From assembly GCA_963783965.1 (NCBI GenBank), contig CAWAPQ010000008.1, positions 62,001 to 126,000 of the forward strand: a stretch of DNA of 64,000 nucleotides, written 5' to 3'. The notes under the pieces were generated by a model that saw nothing but the letters and a program-made list of their open reading frames with translations, had not been told where the DNA came from and did not search any database. The DNA is from Bog-473 sp963783965. GTDB taxonomy: Bacteria > Actinomycetota > Acidimicrobiia > Acidimicrobiales > RAAP-2. Positions 42,465-50,780 of the stretch are shown here, piece after piece. The position numbers were made by a program, and so were the translations under genes. Each line of letters begins with the position of its first letter. The first letter of the stretch is position 1.

Positions 42465-42722
42465 GTGAACGAGCGTCGCCATCCCACTGTCTTCCCCGGC
42501 TTCCGCGAGATGGCCGAGCGCCGGCACTCGGTGTCGGGGCAGCTCATGACCTTGCGCCGCGAGCTCGGGCTGTCCCAGGCCGAGGTGGCCTCCCGCATGG
42601 GAACCTCGCAATCGGCGGTGGCCCGCTTCGAGGCGGGGGATCTCGACGTGCGCCTGTCAACGGTGGAGCGCTACACGACGGCCCTGGGGGCCCGGCTGGA
42701 ATGGAGGATCGAGCATGAATGA
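42465..42722 (+). CDS. XRE-family helix-turn-helix regulator
   Basis: An 85-residue Cro/C1-type protein with the helix-turn-helix at about residues 25-80 (LMTLRRELGLSQAEVASRMGTSQSAVARFE) and a short HigA-like end (TTALGARLEWRI). It is all DNA-binding domain, with no sensor part. It starts at GTG 42465 and overlaps the dead-ClpP gene by 8 bp. Divergent placement to clpP suggests it controls proteolysis genes. It could also be an antitoxin-like protein, but no toxin-type partner is seen. Confidence 0.88.
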   Translation: MNERRHPTVFPGFREMAERRHSVSGQLMTLRRELGLSQAEVASRMGTSQSAVARFEAGDLDVRLSTVERYTTALGARLEWRIEHE

Positions 42723-43365
42723 GCCGTGGCCGCCGCCCGATTCCGGGCCGACCGGGGTGGGGCGGGGCCCCGAGCCACTCTCCGACGTGGTGGCGCGCCG
42801 GCTGCTGGCGCAGCGCGTCGTCCTTCTGCACGGCCCGCTCCACGACGTCTCCGTCACCCGGGTGTCGGCGGAGCTGATGACGCTCGATGCCGAGGGCGAC
42901 GACGCCGTGACCCTGCGCGTCGACTGCGGCGAGGCCGCCCTGGCCCCCTCGTTGACGCTGATGGACGTGATCGAGTTGATGGGGGTGCCGGTGCGGGCTC
43001 TCTGTCTCGGACAGGTGGGTGCCGGCGCCGTCGGCGTGGTGGCCGTGTGCAGCCACCGTTCCGCCCTGCCCAGCACGCGGTTCTCGCTGTGCGAGCCGGC
43101 GACCCGGCTGGAGGCCCACGTCCGCAACGTCACCCAGTGGGCCGAACTGCGCGCCGCCGAGCGGGAACGCTTCTGCGACCGGGTGGGCGCGGCCACGGGG
43201 CAACCGCCGGCGTCGGTTCTGGGCGACCTGGAGCGGGGCCGCTTCCTGGGCGCGGAGGAAGCGCTCGAGTACGGGATCCTCGACGAGGTGGCCCGGCCCG
43301 ACGCACCGGTGCGGCAGCTGCCCGGAACGGGCCCGCCGCCCATGGGATTCCGCCCCGTGCGCTGA
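42715..43365 (+). CDS. Catalytically dead ClpP paralogue
   Basis: A 216-residue ClpP-fold protein aligned over its whole length with the neighbouring ClpP: ARRLLAQRVVLLHGPL, DVIELMGVPVRALCLGQ, LEYGILDEVARP. The Ser position of the triad is Ala103 (CLGQVGAGAV versus CVGMGMSAAA) and the His position is Cys126 (RFSLCEP versus RIMIHQG), so it cannot be a normal serine protease. It overlaps the XRE gene. It may form mixed rings with ClpP or bind another partner. This is a role I infer, not one I know. Confidence 0.82.
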   Translation: MNEPWPPPDSGPTGVGRGPEPLSDVVARRLLAQRVVLLHGPLHDVSVTRVSAELMTLDAEGDDAVTLRVDCGEAALAPSLTLMDVIELMGVPVRALCLGQVGAGAVGVVAVCSHRSALPSTRFSLCEPATRLEAHVRNVTQWAELRAAERERFCDRVGAATGQPPASVLGDLERGRFLGAEEALEYGILDEVARPDAPVRQLPGTGPPPMGFRPVR

Positions 43366-43405
43366 CCACGAGACCCGGCCGGCCCTGCGTGCCTACGATG
43401 CGGCG

Positions 43406-43993
43406 GTGACCACGTTCGGGCCGCGTCTGCCACCGCTGGGCGCCGGGGAGTGGGACGACGTCCTGATCCGCGTCCTGGAGAACTCGCCGGGAGGCACCGA
43501 CGAGCCCATGCACATCTTTACGACGCTCGGCCGGGCCGATCCGGAGTTGTTCCGGCGTTGGCTGGGGTTCGGGGGGGCGTTGCTGAATGGAAGCCTGCCG
43601 GGCCGCCTGCGCGAGCTGGTGATCCTGCGCACCGCGGCCCGCTTCGGTGGTCGGTACGAGTGGGCGCAGCACATTGAGCTGGCCGAGGCCCAGGGTGTCA
43701 CGGCTGCCGAGGTGGCGGCCGTGAGCGACGGGGTGGGCGCCCTCGACTCGGTCGAGTGGCCGCCGCTCGAACGAGCCGTGCTGCGCGCCGTCGACGAGAC
43801 GGCCGACGACGGAGCCGTATCGGACGCCACCTGGGAGGTGCTGCAGGAGCTGCTGCGAGAGAGCGAGCTCATCGAGCTGCTCATGCTGATCGGCCATTAC
43901 CTCATGCTGACCACCGTGTTGCGGTCGCTGCGGCTTCCGCTCGAGCCCCGGGCCGAGGCTTTGGCCCGGCAGGTGCCGGGGGGTCCGGATTGA
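43406..43993 (+). CDS. Carboxymuconolactone decarboxylase (AhpD-like) family protein
   Basis: A 195-residue all-helical protein of the CMD family. The core RELVILRTAARFGGRYEWAQHIELAEAQGVTAAEV corresponds to the typical active region, but the CxxC of peroxidase-active members is absent. GTG 43406 stands six bases after TACGAT (43394-43399), a leaderless arrangement. It is followed by SDR and F420-type reductase genes in a likely operon. The reaction is unknown. Confidence 0.83.
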   Translation: MTTFGPRLPPLGAGEWDDVLIRVLENSPGGTDEPMHIFTTLGRADPELFRRWLGFGGALLNGSLPGRLRELVILRTAARFGGRYEWAQHIELAEAQGVTAAEVAAVSDGVGALDSVEWPPLERAVLRAVDETADDGAVSDATWEVLQELLRESELIELLMLIGHYLMLTTVLRSLRLPLEPRAEALARQVPGGPD

Positions 43994-44001
43994 CGGACAG
44001 G

Positions 44002-44766
44002 ATGTCGCTTCTGGCGGGACGGAGCATCACGGTGATCGGCGCCGGGACGCAGCCCTCGCGGGACCCGGATGCGCCGGTGGGCAACGGCCGCGCCATTGCG
44101 GTGCGGGCGGCGCGGGAAGGGGCGTCCGTCGTCTGTGTCGACCGCGACGAGGCGGCGGTCGAGGAGACGTGGCGGCTCATCACCGAGGAGGGTGGGAAGG
44201 CGGCCGTGGTGGTGGCTGACGTCACCACCGAGGAGGGCTGCCGCCTGGCCGTCTCGGACGAGCCGGGTCGGGCACCCGACGGGCTCGTGCTCAACGTGGG
44301 CACCGGCTTCGGCATGGGCATGGCGGGCACGTCGATCGACGACTGGGACAAGACGTTCGACCTGAACCTGCGCGCCCACTTCATGCTGGTTCGTCGCGCG
44401 CTGGTCACGCTGTCCGACAACGCCGCCATTCTCTTCGTGGGGTCGGTGGCGGGCCTGCGCCCCGGGAGCCGCATACCCGCCTACGACGCGTCCAAAGCCG
44501 GGCTCATCGGCCTGAGCCGCCACGTCGCCGTCGAGGGCGCCCGCCGCGGCATCCGGGCCAACGTGCTGGCCCCGGGCCTGATCGACACGCCGCTCGGGCG
44601 CGCCGCCTCCGCCGGCCGGCCGTCGCGCACCCGCTCGCCCGTCCCCCTGGGCCGGCAGGGCACGGCGTGGGAGGTGGCGGCCGTGGCGGTCTTCCTCCTC
44701 TCGGACGAGGCGAGCTACGTCACCGGGCAGGTCCTGGCCGTCGACGGGGGGCTGACGCTCGTATGA
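44002..44766 (+). CDS. Short-chain dehydrogenase with atypical cofactor loop
   Basis: A 254-residue SDR. The N-terminal glycine motif is stretched: VIGAGTQPSRDPDAPVGNGRAIAV has about ten extra residues between the usual glycines. The rest is normal: LNVGTGFGMG, catalytic Ser in GSVAGL, Tyr/Lys in YDASKAG, and the end VDGGLTLV. ATG 44002 is my choice; a TTG at 43990 overlapping the previous stop is also possible. It overlaps the next gene by 4 bp (ATGA). Confidence 0.84.
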   Translation: MSLLAGRSITVIGAGTQPSRDPDAPVGNGRAIAVRAAREGASVVCVDRDEAAVEETWRLITEEGGKAAVVVADVTTEEGCRLAVSDEPGRAPDGLVLNVGTGFGMGMAGTSIDDWDKTFDLNLRAHFMLVRRALVTLSDNAAILFVGSVAGLRPGSRIPAYDASKAGLIGLSRHVAVEGARRGIRANVLAPGLIDTPLGRAASAGRPSRTRSPVPLGRQGTAWEVAAVAVFLLSDEASYVTGQVLAVDGGLTLV

Positions 44767-45215
44767 GCGCCCATTCCGGGCAGCGCCGGTCGGGGTCCAA
44801 CGTGGCGCCGCGCCCGCCCCGCCTGGGTCGGCGCGTGGCGCGTTTCAACCGCGCCGTCACGAACAAGGTGGCCGTCCACGTCGCACCATGGGCGCCGGGG
44901 CTCGGACTCGTGATCCACGTCGGCCGGCGGACACGGACCGTCTATCGGACGCCGGTCAACGTGTTCCGTACCAAGGACGGCTTCCGCTTCGCCCTGACGT
45001 ACGGGCCCGACGCCGAGTGGGTGCGCAACGCCCTGGCCCATGGTGCCGTGCGCCTGATCACCCGGCGCAAGGAGTACGAGCTCTCGGAGCCCGAGCTGGT
45101 CACCGACCCGCACCGCCAGCATGTGCCGCCTGTCGGCCGCGGCATCATGCGCGCCATGCGGGTGACGCAGTTCCTCGATTTCCGTCGGGCGGGCGAGGGG
45201 TCGCCGCAGCGATGA
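44763..45215 (+). CDS. Deazaflavin (F420)-dependent nitroreductase family protein
   Basis: A 150-residue split-barrel protein of the Ddn/F420-dependent quinone reductase family. The core is GLVIHVGRRTRTVYRTPVNVF and the tail ELVTDPHRQHVPP, both typical. The family uses reduced F420 or binds it, consistent with an actinobacterial host. The ATG overlaps the SDR stop. Its end abuts the end of the convergent glycosyltransferase gene with no gap. Confidence 0.85.
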   Translation: MSAHSGQRRSGSNVAPRPPRLGRRVARFNRAVTNKVAVHVAPWAPGLGLVIHVGRRTRTVYRTPVNVFRTKDGFRFALTYGPDAEWVRNALAHGAVRLITRRKEYELSEPELVTDPHRQHVPPVGRGIMRAMRVTQFLDFRRAGEGSPQR

Positions 45216-47150
45216 TTACTGGGTGACGTCGCCTGGCAAGCAATTGAAGACGGTCGACGTGGCCTTGATCGTCGGGTCGTAGCTTGAGTCGCCGGTGTTG
45301 GTGCAGTGTTGGACCACCCAGCGCAGCACCGGTTGCTTCGTCAACGGGTTGGTGACGACGGTGGCCCGTCGGATCTTTCCCTCGGCCACCAGTTTTTTGA
45401 AGGCACCGAGCGTCGGACTCGGGGTCGCGCCGTTGAAGCCACCGATCGACAGGAACTCACGTCCGGTGGCCAGGATGGGAAGCGCCGCCGCATCGGACGT
45501 CTCGTGCACGTTCACCGCACTGCCGGCGGGCACGGACCTGGCGAGGGCGGAGAGGCGTGCTTCGTCGGCGGGGAACTTCGCGGCCTCTTTCTGCGTGTAT
45601 GCGTTGACCGACGACGGCGCGTACGGGGTATCGAAGGGACTGAGTTGTGCCTCCACCACCACGGCCGACGCCCAGAACGAGCCGAGCAACATGGCGAGCG
45701 CAGCGAGGACCGGACCGGCGGACAGCGCCCAGGCGGAGTCGTGGCCCCTGAAGAGAGAGCCGGCGAGCACGAAGACTGCAGAGAGGGCGACGAGAACGGC
45801 GGAGGCGACGATCCAGGGGCGGACGCCGGCGGAGGAGGGCACGAGCGCGACGGTGATGGCCACGGTGGCGACCGCCAGCAGGGCCAAGACGGCGCGCACG
45901 GCGGGGAGGCTCCGGCGTTGCCAGGCTGCCGTGGCGCCCATGCCACAGAGAGCGGCGACCGCCGGGATCAACGCGGCGAGATAGTACGAGTTGAGGAAAT
46001 GGCCGCGGCTGAAGAACACGTAGGTGGACACGAGCCAGACCGCCCACAGGATCACCGCCGCGCGCCGCAGGTCGGTGCGCGGCGCGCCACGGTCCAGCAC
46101 GAAGAGCCACACCGCGGCAACGGCGGCTGGCAGCAGGAGCCATGCTGCGTCGTGGCCGAGGGCGCCGTGGAGGAGGCGGGTCCACGAGGGGCCGATGCTG
46201 GAGGTCCCGAGCCCTTGGTTGGCGGAGGACACCGCGAGCGTCTTGATCCACGTGGACTGCGGGAGGCACCCCGCCTTGTCGGCGAGGTGGTAGCTGAGGC
46301 GGCTGATCCCGTTGTAGTTGAACACCTGGGTGAAGAGCGAGTCGTTGCAGCTCCCGTCGACATAAGGGCGATTCGATTTTGGGACCAGAGAGACCGCCGA
46401 CATCCAGCTGAGGGAGACGACTCCGACGGCCACCGATGCGGCCACCAGATGCCACACGCGGCGCAAGAACGAGGCCACCGGTGCCGCCACGAGGTAGCTC
46501 AGATACAAGGCGGGGATGACGAGCCAGGCCTGGAGCATCTTGGTCTGGAACGCGAAGCCGATCAGCACCCCGGCCCAGAGCAGCGACCGTAGGCGGCCCG
46601 TCTGACAAGCGCGGATGGTCGCGTCGGCGGCCAGCACCAGCAGCAAAATCAGCAGCGAGTCCGAAATGTTCCCCCGGTCGAGCAAGATCACCACGGGGCT
46701 GCCCGCCAGGACCACCGCCGCGACGAGACCGGCACCGGCGCCGGCCACCCGGCGTACGGCGCGGTACAGGACGAGGACCGTCAGGACACCTTCGACCACC
46801 TGCGGCAGGACCAGCGCCCACACGTGAAACCCGAATACGCGCAGGGAGATGGCCTGGATCCAGAGTGCGCCGGGGATCTTGTCCACCGAAATGGTGGCCC
46901 ATGGGTCTGCCGCGCCGTAGAAGAAGTTGTGCAGGTTCATGGACATGCTGCGCGCCGCGCCGCCGTAGAACGGCTCCAGAAGGGCTTGATCCATGCGCCA
47001 GGCGTAGGCGAGGCCCGCCAGCGCGGCGATGCAGAGCAACGCGGGGCGGGCCCACGGGGGTTGATCGTCTGGGGAGCGCCAGAAGCGGACCGTGCGGGAC
47101 CAGTGCGGCGACGGTTGCGTTCCCAGCTCGTTCTCAGTGACTACCGCCAA
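45216..47150 (-). CDS. GT39-type membrane glycosyltransferase
   Basis: A 644-residue integral membrane glycosyltransferase of the ArnT/PMT (GT39) type that moves a sugar from a polyprenyl carrier. About twelve spans are visible. The first loop has DQALLEPFYGGAARSMSMN, and the later motif DRGNISDSLLILLLV is shared with actinobacterial homologues. The final 150 residues are an external soluble domain. TTG 47150 is the only sensible start, with a GGGGCGAG ribosome site. Confidence 0.87.
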   Translation of the reverse strand: MAVVTENELGTQPSPHWSRTVRFWRSPDDQPPWARPALLCIAALAGLAYAWRMDQALLEPFYGGAARSMSMNLHNFFYGAADPWATISVDKIPGALWIQAISLRVFGFHVWALVLPQVVEGVLTVLVLYRAVRRVAGAGAGLVAAVVLAGSPVVILLDRGNISDSLLILLLVLAADATIRACQTGRLRSLLWAGVLIGFAFQTKMLQAWLVIPALYLSYLVAAPVASFLRRVWHLVAASVAVGVVSLSWMSAVSLVPKSNRPYVDGSCNDSLFTQVFNYNGISRLSYHLADKAGCLPQSTWIKTLAVSSANQGLGTSSIGPSWTRLLHGALGHDAAWLLLPAAVAAVWLFVLDRGAPRTDLRRAAVILWAVWLVSTYVFFSRGHFLNSYYLAALIPAVAALCGMGATAAWQRRSLPAVRAVLALLAVATVAITVALVPSSAGVRPWIVASAVLVALSAVFVLAGSLFRGHDSAWALSAGPVLAALAMLLGSFWASAVVVEAQLSPFDTPYAPSSVNAYTQKEAAKFPADEARLSALARSVPAGSAVNVHETSDAAALPILATGREFLSIGGFNGATPSPTLGAFKKLVAEGKIRRATVVTNPLTKQPVLRWVVQHCTNTGDSSYDPTIKATSTVFNCLPGDVTQ

Positions 47151-47229
47151 CCGCTCGCCCCGTTCCCACCACTCAGCACCATTCCACCTTCGATGCTGTC
47201 GGAGAATGTAGTGGTCACCTTGACGACGA

Positions 47230-47919
47230 TCAGGCCACCACCTCCATGCGCAGTCCCCGCTCGTCCACGTCGCCGCCGAGCTGCAGGTGTTCGGCGGCGG
47301 CGAAACGCACGGCGGTCCATGCGCCGGCGAAGGCGTCGAGAAGGTCGTCGGTCTTCGCCCCCCTCGGTGCAGACCGTAGGTGGCGTTCGATCTCGGCGCG
47401 GCCGAACGCGGTGCCGAGCGCGTGCAGTCGTTCGACGCGTCCCGCCGCCGTGGTCTTGGCGTGGCTCATCGGCGCGCCGGCCAGGATCGCCAGGCTGAGC
47501 TCCGGGCACATTTCGAACAGTCGGCGTTGCCGCTGGGGTGTGACGACCGCATCGACTTCGCGGATCTTCGGCAGGATGTTGAAGAGTTGCTTGGAGATCG
47601 CCTTACCGCTGGCGGCTCGCGAGAGGGCGCAGGCTTCTTCGTAGCTGGTCGCGGCGAGGACGGAGCGCGCCGGAGCGGGGAAGACCGAACTGCGGCGCGG
47701 CCCGAGCTGTCTTCTGGCCTCCACGTCGGCCCGGCGGGGGCCACTGGTGGGCAGACCGATGGGGATGTCGACGGCCACGGCGGCGAGCTCGCCTGCATCG
47801 ACCTTCGCGATCACGGGGCGGAGATCGGGGACGACGCGCACGTGCGCCTCTTCGGTGCCGCTGAGGGTGACCGTGACGACGACCCAGCCGCCCCGGGCCC
47901 CGTCGATGCCGGCGACCAG
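47230..47919 (-). CDS. DUF429 (RNase H-like) protein with non-standard start
   Basis: A DUF429 family protein. The conserved N-terminal segment VAGIDGARGGWVVV is encoded in frame upstream of the first GTG (47841), but no ATG, GTG or TTG precedes it back to the upstream gene. The best start is therefore CTG 47919, which gives 229 residues; a GTG start would cut off the conserved strand. Later features are VDIPIGLPTSGPRRADVEAR and KTDDLLDAFAGAWTA. DUF429 has an RNase H-like fold, but its reaction is not established. It lies 58 bp after the thiolase. Confidence 0.7.
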   Translation of the reverse strand: MVAGIDGARGGWVVVTVTLSGTEEAHVRVVPDLRPVIAKVDAGELAAVAVDIPIGLPTSGPRRADVEARRQLGPRRSSVFPAPARSVLAATSYEEACALSRAASGKAISKQLFNILPKIREVDAVVTPQRQRRLFEMCPELSLAILAGAPMSHAKTTAAGRVERLHALGTAFGRAEIERHLRSAPRGAKTDDLLDAFAGAWTAVRFAAAEHLQLGGDVDERGLRMEVVA

Positions 47920-47977
47920 CGGGCCGGCGGACGAGCCGGCAGATGGGCCGGCAGGCAGGACGGGAGATGCGCCGGTG

Positions 47978-49465
47978 TCAGCGGAGAGCGGCGTGGTTGA
48001 TCCCGTCGGCCGGTGTGAGGGTGACGCGCCGCCCGATCAGCTCGTCGGCCTCGGTCCCCGCGAGCACCGCCGCCCCACCGTCGAGGAGCGCGTAGCAGCG
48101 ACCTCCATCGGGCAGGCCGCAGATCAACACGGCCCGCTCGGGACCGCCGTCGCGGCCGTGCAGCACGGTGTAGCTCGCCACGGTCGCCACCCCATCGGGC
48201 GCCTCGACGATGGCCAGCGGCTCCTCGGCGGCAACGGAGGGCTCCGCGTCGGTCAGCACGCCGGCTCCCGGATCTGTCGACCACACGCCGTAGGCGTGCT
48301 TCTGCATGTGCATGCCGACCCCGCTCGTGATGCCGAAGGAGCCGGGCTCGGTGCGGAGCGTCTCGACCATGGCGGCCAGCGCGTGGGTCACGTAGTTCGA
48401 GCCCGGGCCACCGTGGTAAGGCAACCCACCCGTTTGCGTCACGGCGCGGCCGTCGTCCTCGCTGATGCCGAGTGCATCGAGCGCGAAGCACACCGAACTG
48501 GAGAAGCACGAGTACAGGTCGAGATGGGCGACCTCGTCGACCCCGATGCCGGCGCCGGCCAACGCCCCGCCAGCCGCGGCGGCCATGGCGGGGGAGCGCC
48601 AGAGTTCGCGGTGGCCCGCCACGTGCGCGGGATCCTCCGCGTAGGCAGCGCCGCGCAGGTAGACCCGCCGATCCTCAGGGACGCCCAGCGCATCCGCCTT
48701 GGCGGCGCTGGCCAACACCAGCGCCGCTGCCATGTCGACGTCCATGATCGACGTCATCAGCTTCGTGTACGGGTACGCCACCATGCGGTTGTCCGGGTTC
48801 GCCGTCACGATCTCGCCGGGGGAGCGGGCGACGCGGAACCAGGCGTGCGGGCTGGCTGCCGCGATGGCCGTCATGGGTGCCAGCACCCGGCCCAGCCGGT
48901 CCCGGTGCGCGTCGAGATCCCGGTCGAGGTGCGCCCGGCGGGCGTTGTCGAACAGCGCGAACGTCAGATAGGCCTCGAACACCGCGTGCGTGATCTCGGA
49001 GGGGTCGAAGTCCATGTCCATCGGAAAGGGGCGCTTCTCCGCCGGACGGAAGGACCACTGGGGCTTCTCGCCGGCCTTCTTGAGGCGCCGGACGGTGGCC
49101 AGAGCCTCGGCGCCGGCGATCAACGCCAGGTCGAGTCGGCCGTCCCGGATCTCTCGGGCGACGTCGGTGGCCAACACGAGGGGGACGGACCCGCCGATGC
49201 CCGAGTAACGCCGGCGCGCCGGTGAGGCGTCGATGCGCTCGGACAGACGGGCCACGGCATCGTCGTACTGCCACGACTGCGAGTAGACGACGTCGATGCT
49301 CTGGAGCGCGGCGAGGACGTTGGCGGCGCCGGTGTCGGCGGCAGCCTCACGCGCCACCTGTTCCCACATGGCGAGCGGCTCGGGTGCGCCGTCGGGTGCG
49401 TCGGAGGTGTGCCAGGTACGGCGGGCGACGCCGATGATGCAGGTGGCGCGGGGATCGGCGGGCAA
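47978..49465 (-). CDS. Thiolase-family acetyltransferase with C-terminal OB-like domain
   Basis: About 495 residues from TTG 49465. The thiolase-fold part includes IIGVARRTWHTS, VYSQSWQYDDA, LALIAGAEALAT, LDLYSCFSSSV and SNYVTHALAAMVETLR. The last 90 residues form an extra beta domain (VATVASYTVLHGRDGGPE). This architecture is known from actinobacterial 'acetyl-CoA acetyltransferases' of lipid clusters. The usual active Cys loop is not clear. The gene follows an acyl-CoA dehydrogenase gene by 14 bp. Confidence 0.8.
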   Translation of the reverse strand: MPADPRATCIIGVARRTWHTSDAPDGAPEPLAMWEQVAREAAADTGAANVLAALQSIDVVYSQSWQYDDAVARLSERIDASPARRRYSGIGGSVPLVLATDVAREIRDGRLDLALIAGAEALATVRRLKKAGEKPQWSFRPAEKRPFPMDMDFDPSEITHAVFEAYLTFALFDNARRAHLDRDLDAHRDRLGRVLAPMTAIAAASPHAWFRVARSPGEIVTANPDNRMVAYPYTKLMTSIMDVDMAAALVLASAAKADALGVPEDRRVYLRGAAYAEDPAHVAGHRELWRSPAMAAAAGGALAGAGIGVDEVAHLDLYSCFSSSVCFALDALGISEDDGRAVTQTGGLPYHGGPGSNYVTHALAAMVETLRTEPGSFGITSGVGMHMQKHAYGVWSTDPGAGVLTDAEPSVAAEEPLAIVEAPDGVATVASYTVLHGRDGGPERAVLICGLPDGGRCYALLDGGAAVLAGTEADELIGRRVTLTPADGINHAALR

Positions 49466-49479
49466 GGGTCGGAGCGGGG

Positions 49480-50697
49480 TCAGCTGCGCGACTTGCCGGG
49501 CATGGCGATGGCGCGGTCGGCGATGATGTTCTTCTGGATCTCGGTGGAGCCGCCGCCGATCGTCGAATAGCGCTGGAAGGCGTAGAGGCGGGTCCACTTC
49601 CCCCGGTCGACCGCGTCGGGACCGCCCCGCGCCAACGCACCGGCGGGTCCCAGCAGGTCGACGGCCAGCTCGGCCAGAGTCTGGGCCATCGACGACCACG
49701 AGAGCTTGGCGAAGGGGACCTCGGGCCAGTTCTTCTCGCCCTTCATGATTTTGGACAGGGCCCGCAGCGACAGGAGGCGGGCCAGCTCGATTTCGGTCCA
49801 GACCTTGGCGATGCGGTCGCGCAGCGTTGGGTCCTCGAGCGCGCCCGGGTTCACGCTGCGGGCGGCCTCGACCATGGCGCGCAGGTCGGCGGCAAGGATG
49901 GCGATCTGCGAGGCGATCCCGACGCGTTCGAAGCCCAGGGTGCCCATCGCCACCATCCAGCCGGCGCCCTCGTCGCCGAGGCGCCACTTGGCCGGGATCC
50001 GCACGTCGGTGAAGAAGATCTCGTTGAAGAGCTCCTCGCCGGCCATGTCCCGGATCGGCCGGACGTCGATGCCCGGTGTCTTCAGGTTGAGGATGAAGGC
50101 CGTGATCCCCTCGTGCTTCTTGCCGCGTTCTATGGCCGTCGGGTCGGTGCGGAGCAGGAACAGGCCCCAGGTGGCCAGGTGCGCGGAGGAGATCCAGATC
50201 TTCGAGCCGTTGACCGCGTACTCGTCGGTCTCGGGGTCGTAGATCGCCGTCGTCCGCAGGTTGGCCAGGTCGTTGCCCGCCATGGGCTCGCTGAAGCCCT
50301 GACACCAGTGCTCCTCGGCCTCGAGGATGGAAGGCAACCACTGCGCCTTCTGCTCCTCGGTGCCCCACTGAATGATCATCGGCCCGATCTGCCAGATCCC
50401 GTTCGTGTTGAAGGTTCCAGGCGTGCGGTACTCGGCCATCACCTCCGAGTAGAGGAGACGCTGCATCGCGTTGATGGTGCGGCCCTGCGCGTAGTCGGGG
50501 CCCCAGTGGATGGCGGCCCACCCACCCTCGTGCAGTTTGCGCTGCCACTTCTGGCGACGCTGTTGGCTGGCTTCGCCCGAGAGGCTGGCGTCGTCGGCCA
50601 GCGCCTCGGCTTCGAGGAACGGGGGCAGGTTCTCGTCGAGCCAGGCCCGTAACTCGTCGCGAAACTTCTCATCCTCGGGTGCAAGGGCGAAATCCAC
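49480..50697 (-). CDS. Acyl-CoA dehydrogenase
   Basis: A 405-residue FAD-dependent acyl-CoA dehydrogenase. The N-terminal helices (FRDELRAWLDENLP), the FAD strand region (CQGFSEPMAGNDLANLRT, NGSKIWISSAHLATWG) and the C-terminal GGGSTEIQKNIIADRAI are clear. It is divergent from a second dehydrogenase gene (50781). In actinobacteria such adjacent pairs often form mixed tetramers, so these two may do so. A shared TGAC-N6-GTCA palindrome lies between them. Confidence 0.92.
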   Translation of the reverse strand: MDFALAPEDEKFRDELRAWLDENLPPFLEAEALADDASLSGEASQQRRQKWQRKLHEGGWAAIHWGPDYAQGRTINAMQRLLYSEVMAEYRTPGTFNTNGIWQIGPMIIQWGTEEQKAQWLPSILEAEEHWCQGFSEPMAGNDLANLRTTAIYDPETDEYAVNGSKIWISSAHLATWGLFLLRTDPTAIERGKKHEGITAFILNLKTPGIDVRPIRDMAGEELFNEIFFTDVRIPAKWRLGDEGAGWMVAMGTLGFERVGIASQIAILAADLRAMVEAARSVNPGALEDPTLRDRIAKVWTEIELARLLSLRALSKIMKGEKNWPEVPFAKLSWSSMAQTLAELAVDLLGPAGALARGGPDAVDRGKWTRLYAFQRYSTIGGGSTEIQKNIIADRAIAMPGKSRS

Positions 50698-50728
50698 GAG
50701 GGGAAGGGTATCCGACCACCGTGTACTC

Positions 50729-50742
50729 TGACGCCGGTGTCA
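50729..50742 (+). promoter_or_regulatory. TGAC-N6-GTCA operator candidate between acyl-CoA dehydrogenases
   Basis: TGACGCCGGTGTCA lies between the divergent genes at 50697 (-) and 50781 (+), directly after GTACTC, a possible -10 region. Its GGTGTCAGGGAA is identical to the site before the amidohydrolase (39764-39777). Confidence 0.6.
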
Positions 50743-50780
50743 GGGAATGGCGCGGCACCGAGCGAGACGTAGGGGAGGCC

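Noticed and set aside
42465..43365. XRE gene and following gene considered as a HigBA-type toxin-antitoxin pair
   Set aside because: The partner aligns with ClpP over its full length and has no toxin fold.
45306..46592. Plus-strand open frame of 428 codons opposite the GT39 gene
   Set aside because: Extreme Arg/Gly/Glu bias and antisense to a clear multi-span glycosyltransferase.
47978..50548. Apparent 856-residue leftward protein spanning thiolase and acyl-CoA dehydrogenase
   Set aside because: The first 360 codons are the wrong frame of the acyl-CoA dehydrogenase gene; only the part from about 49465 has thiolase features.
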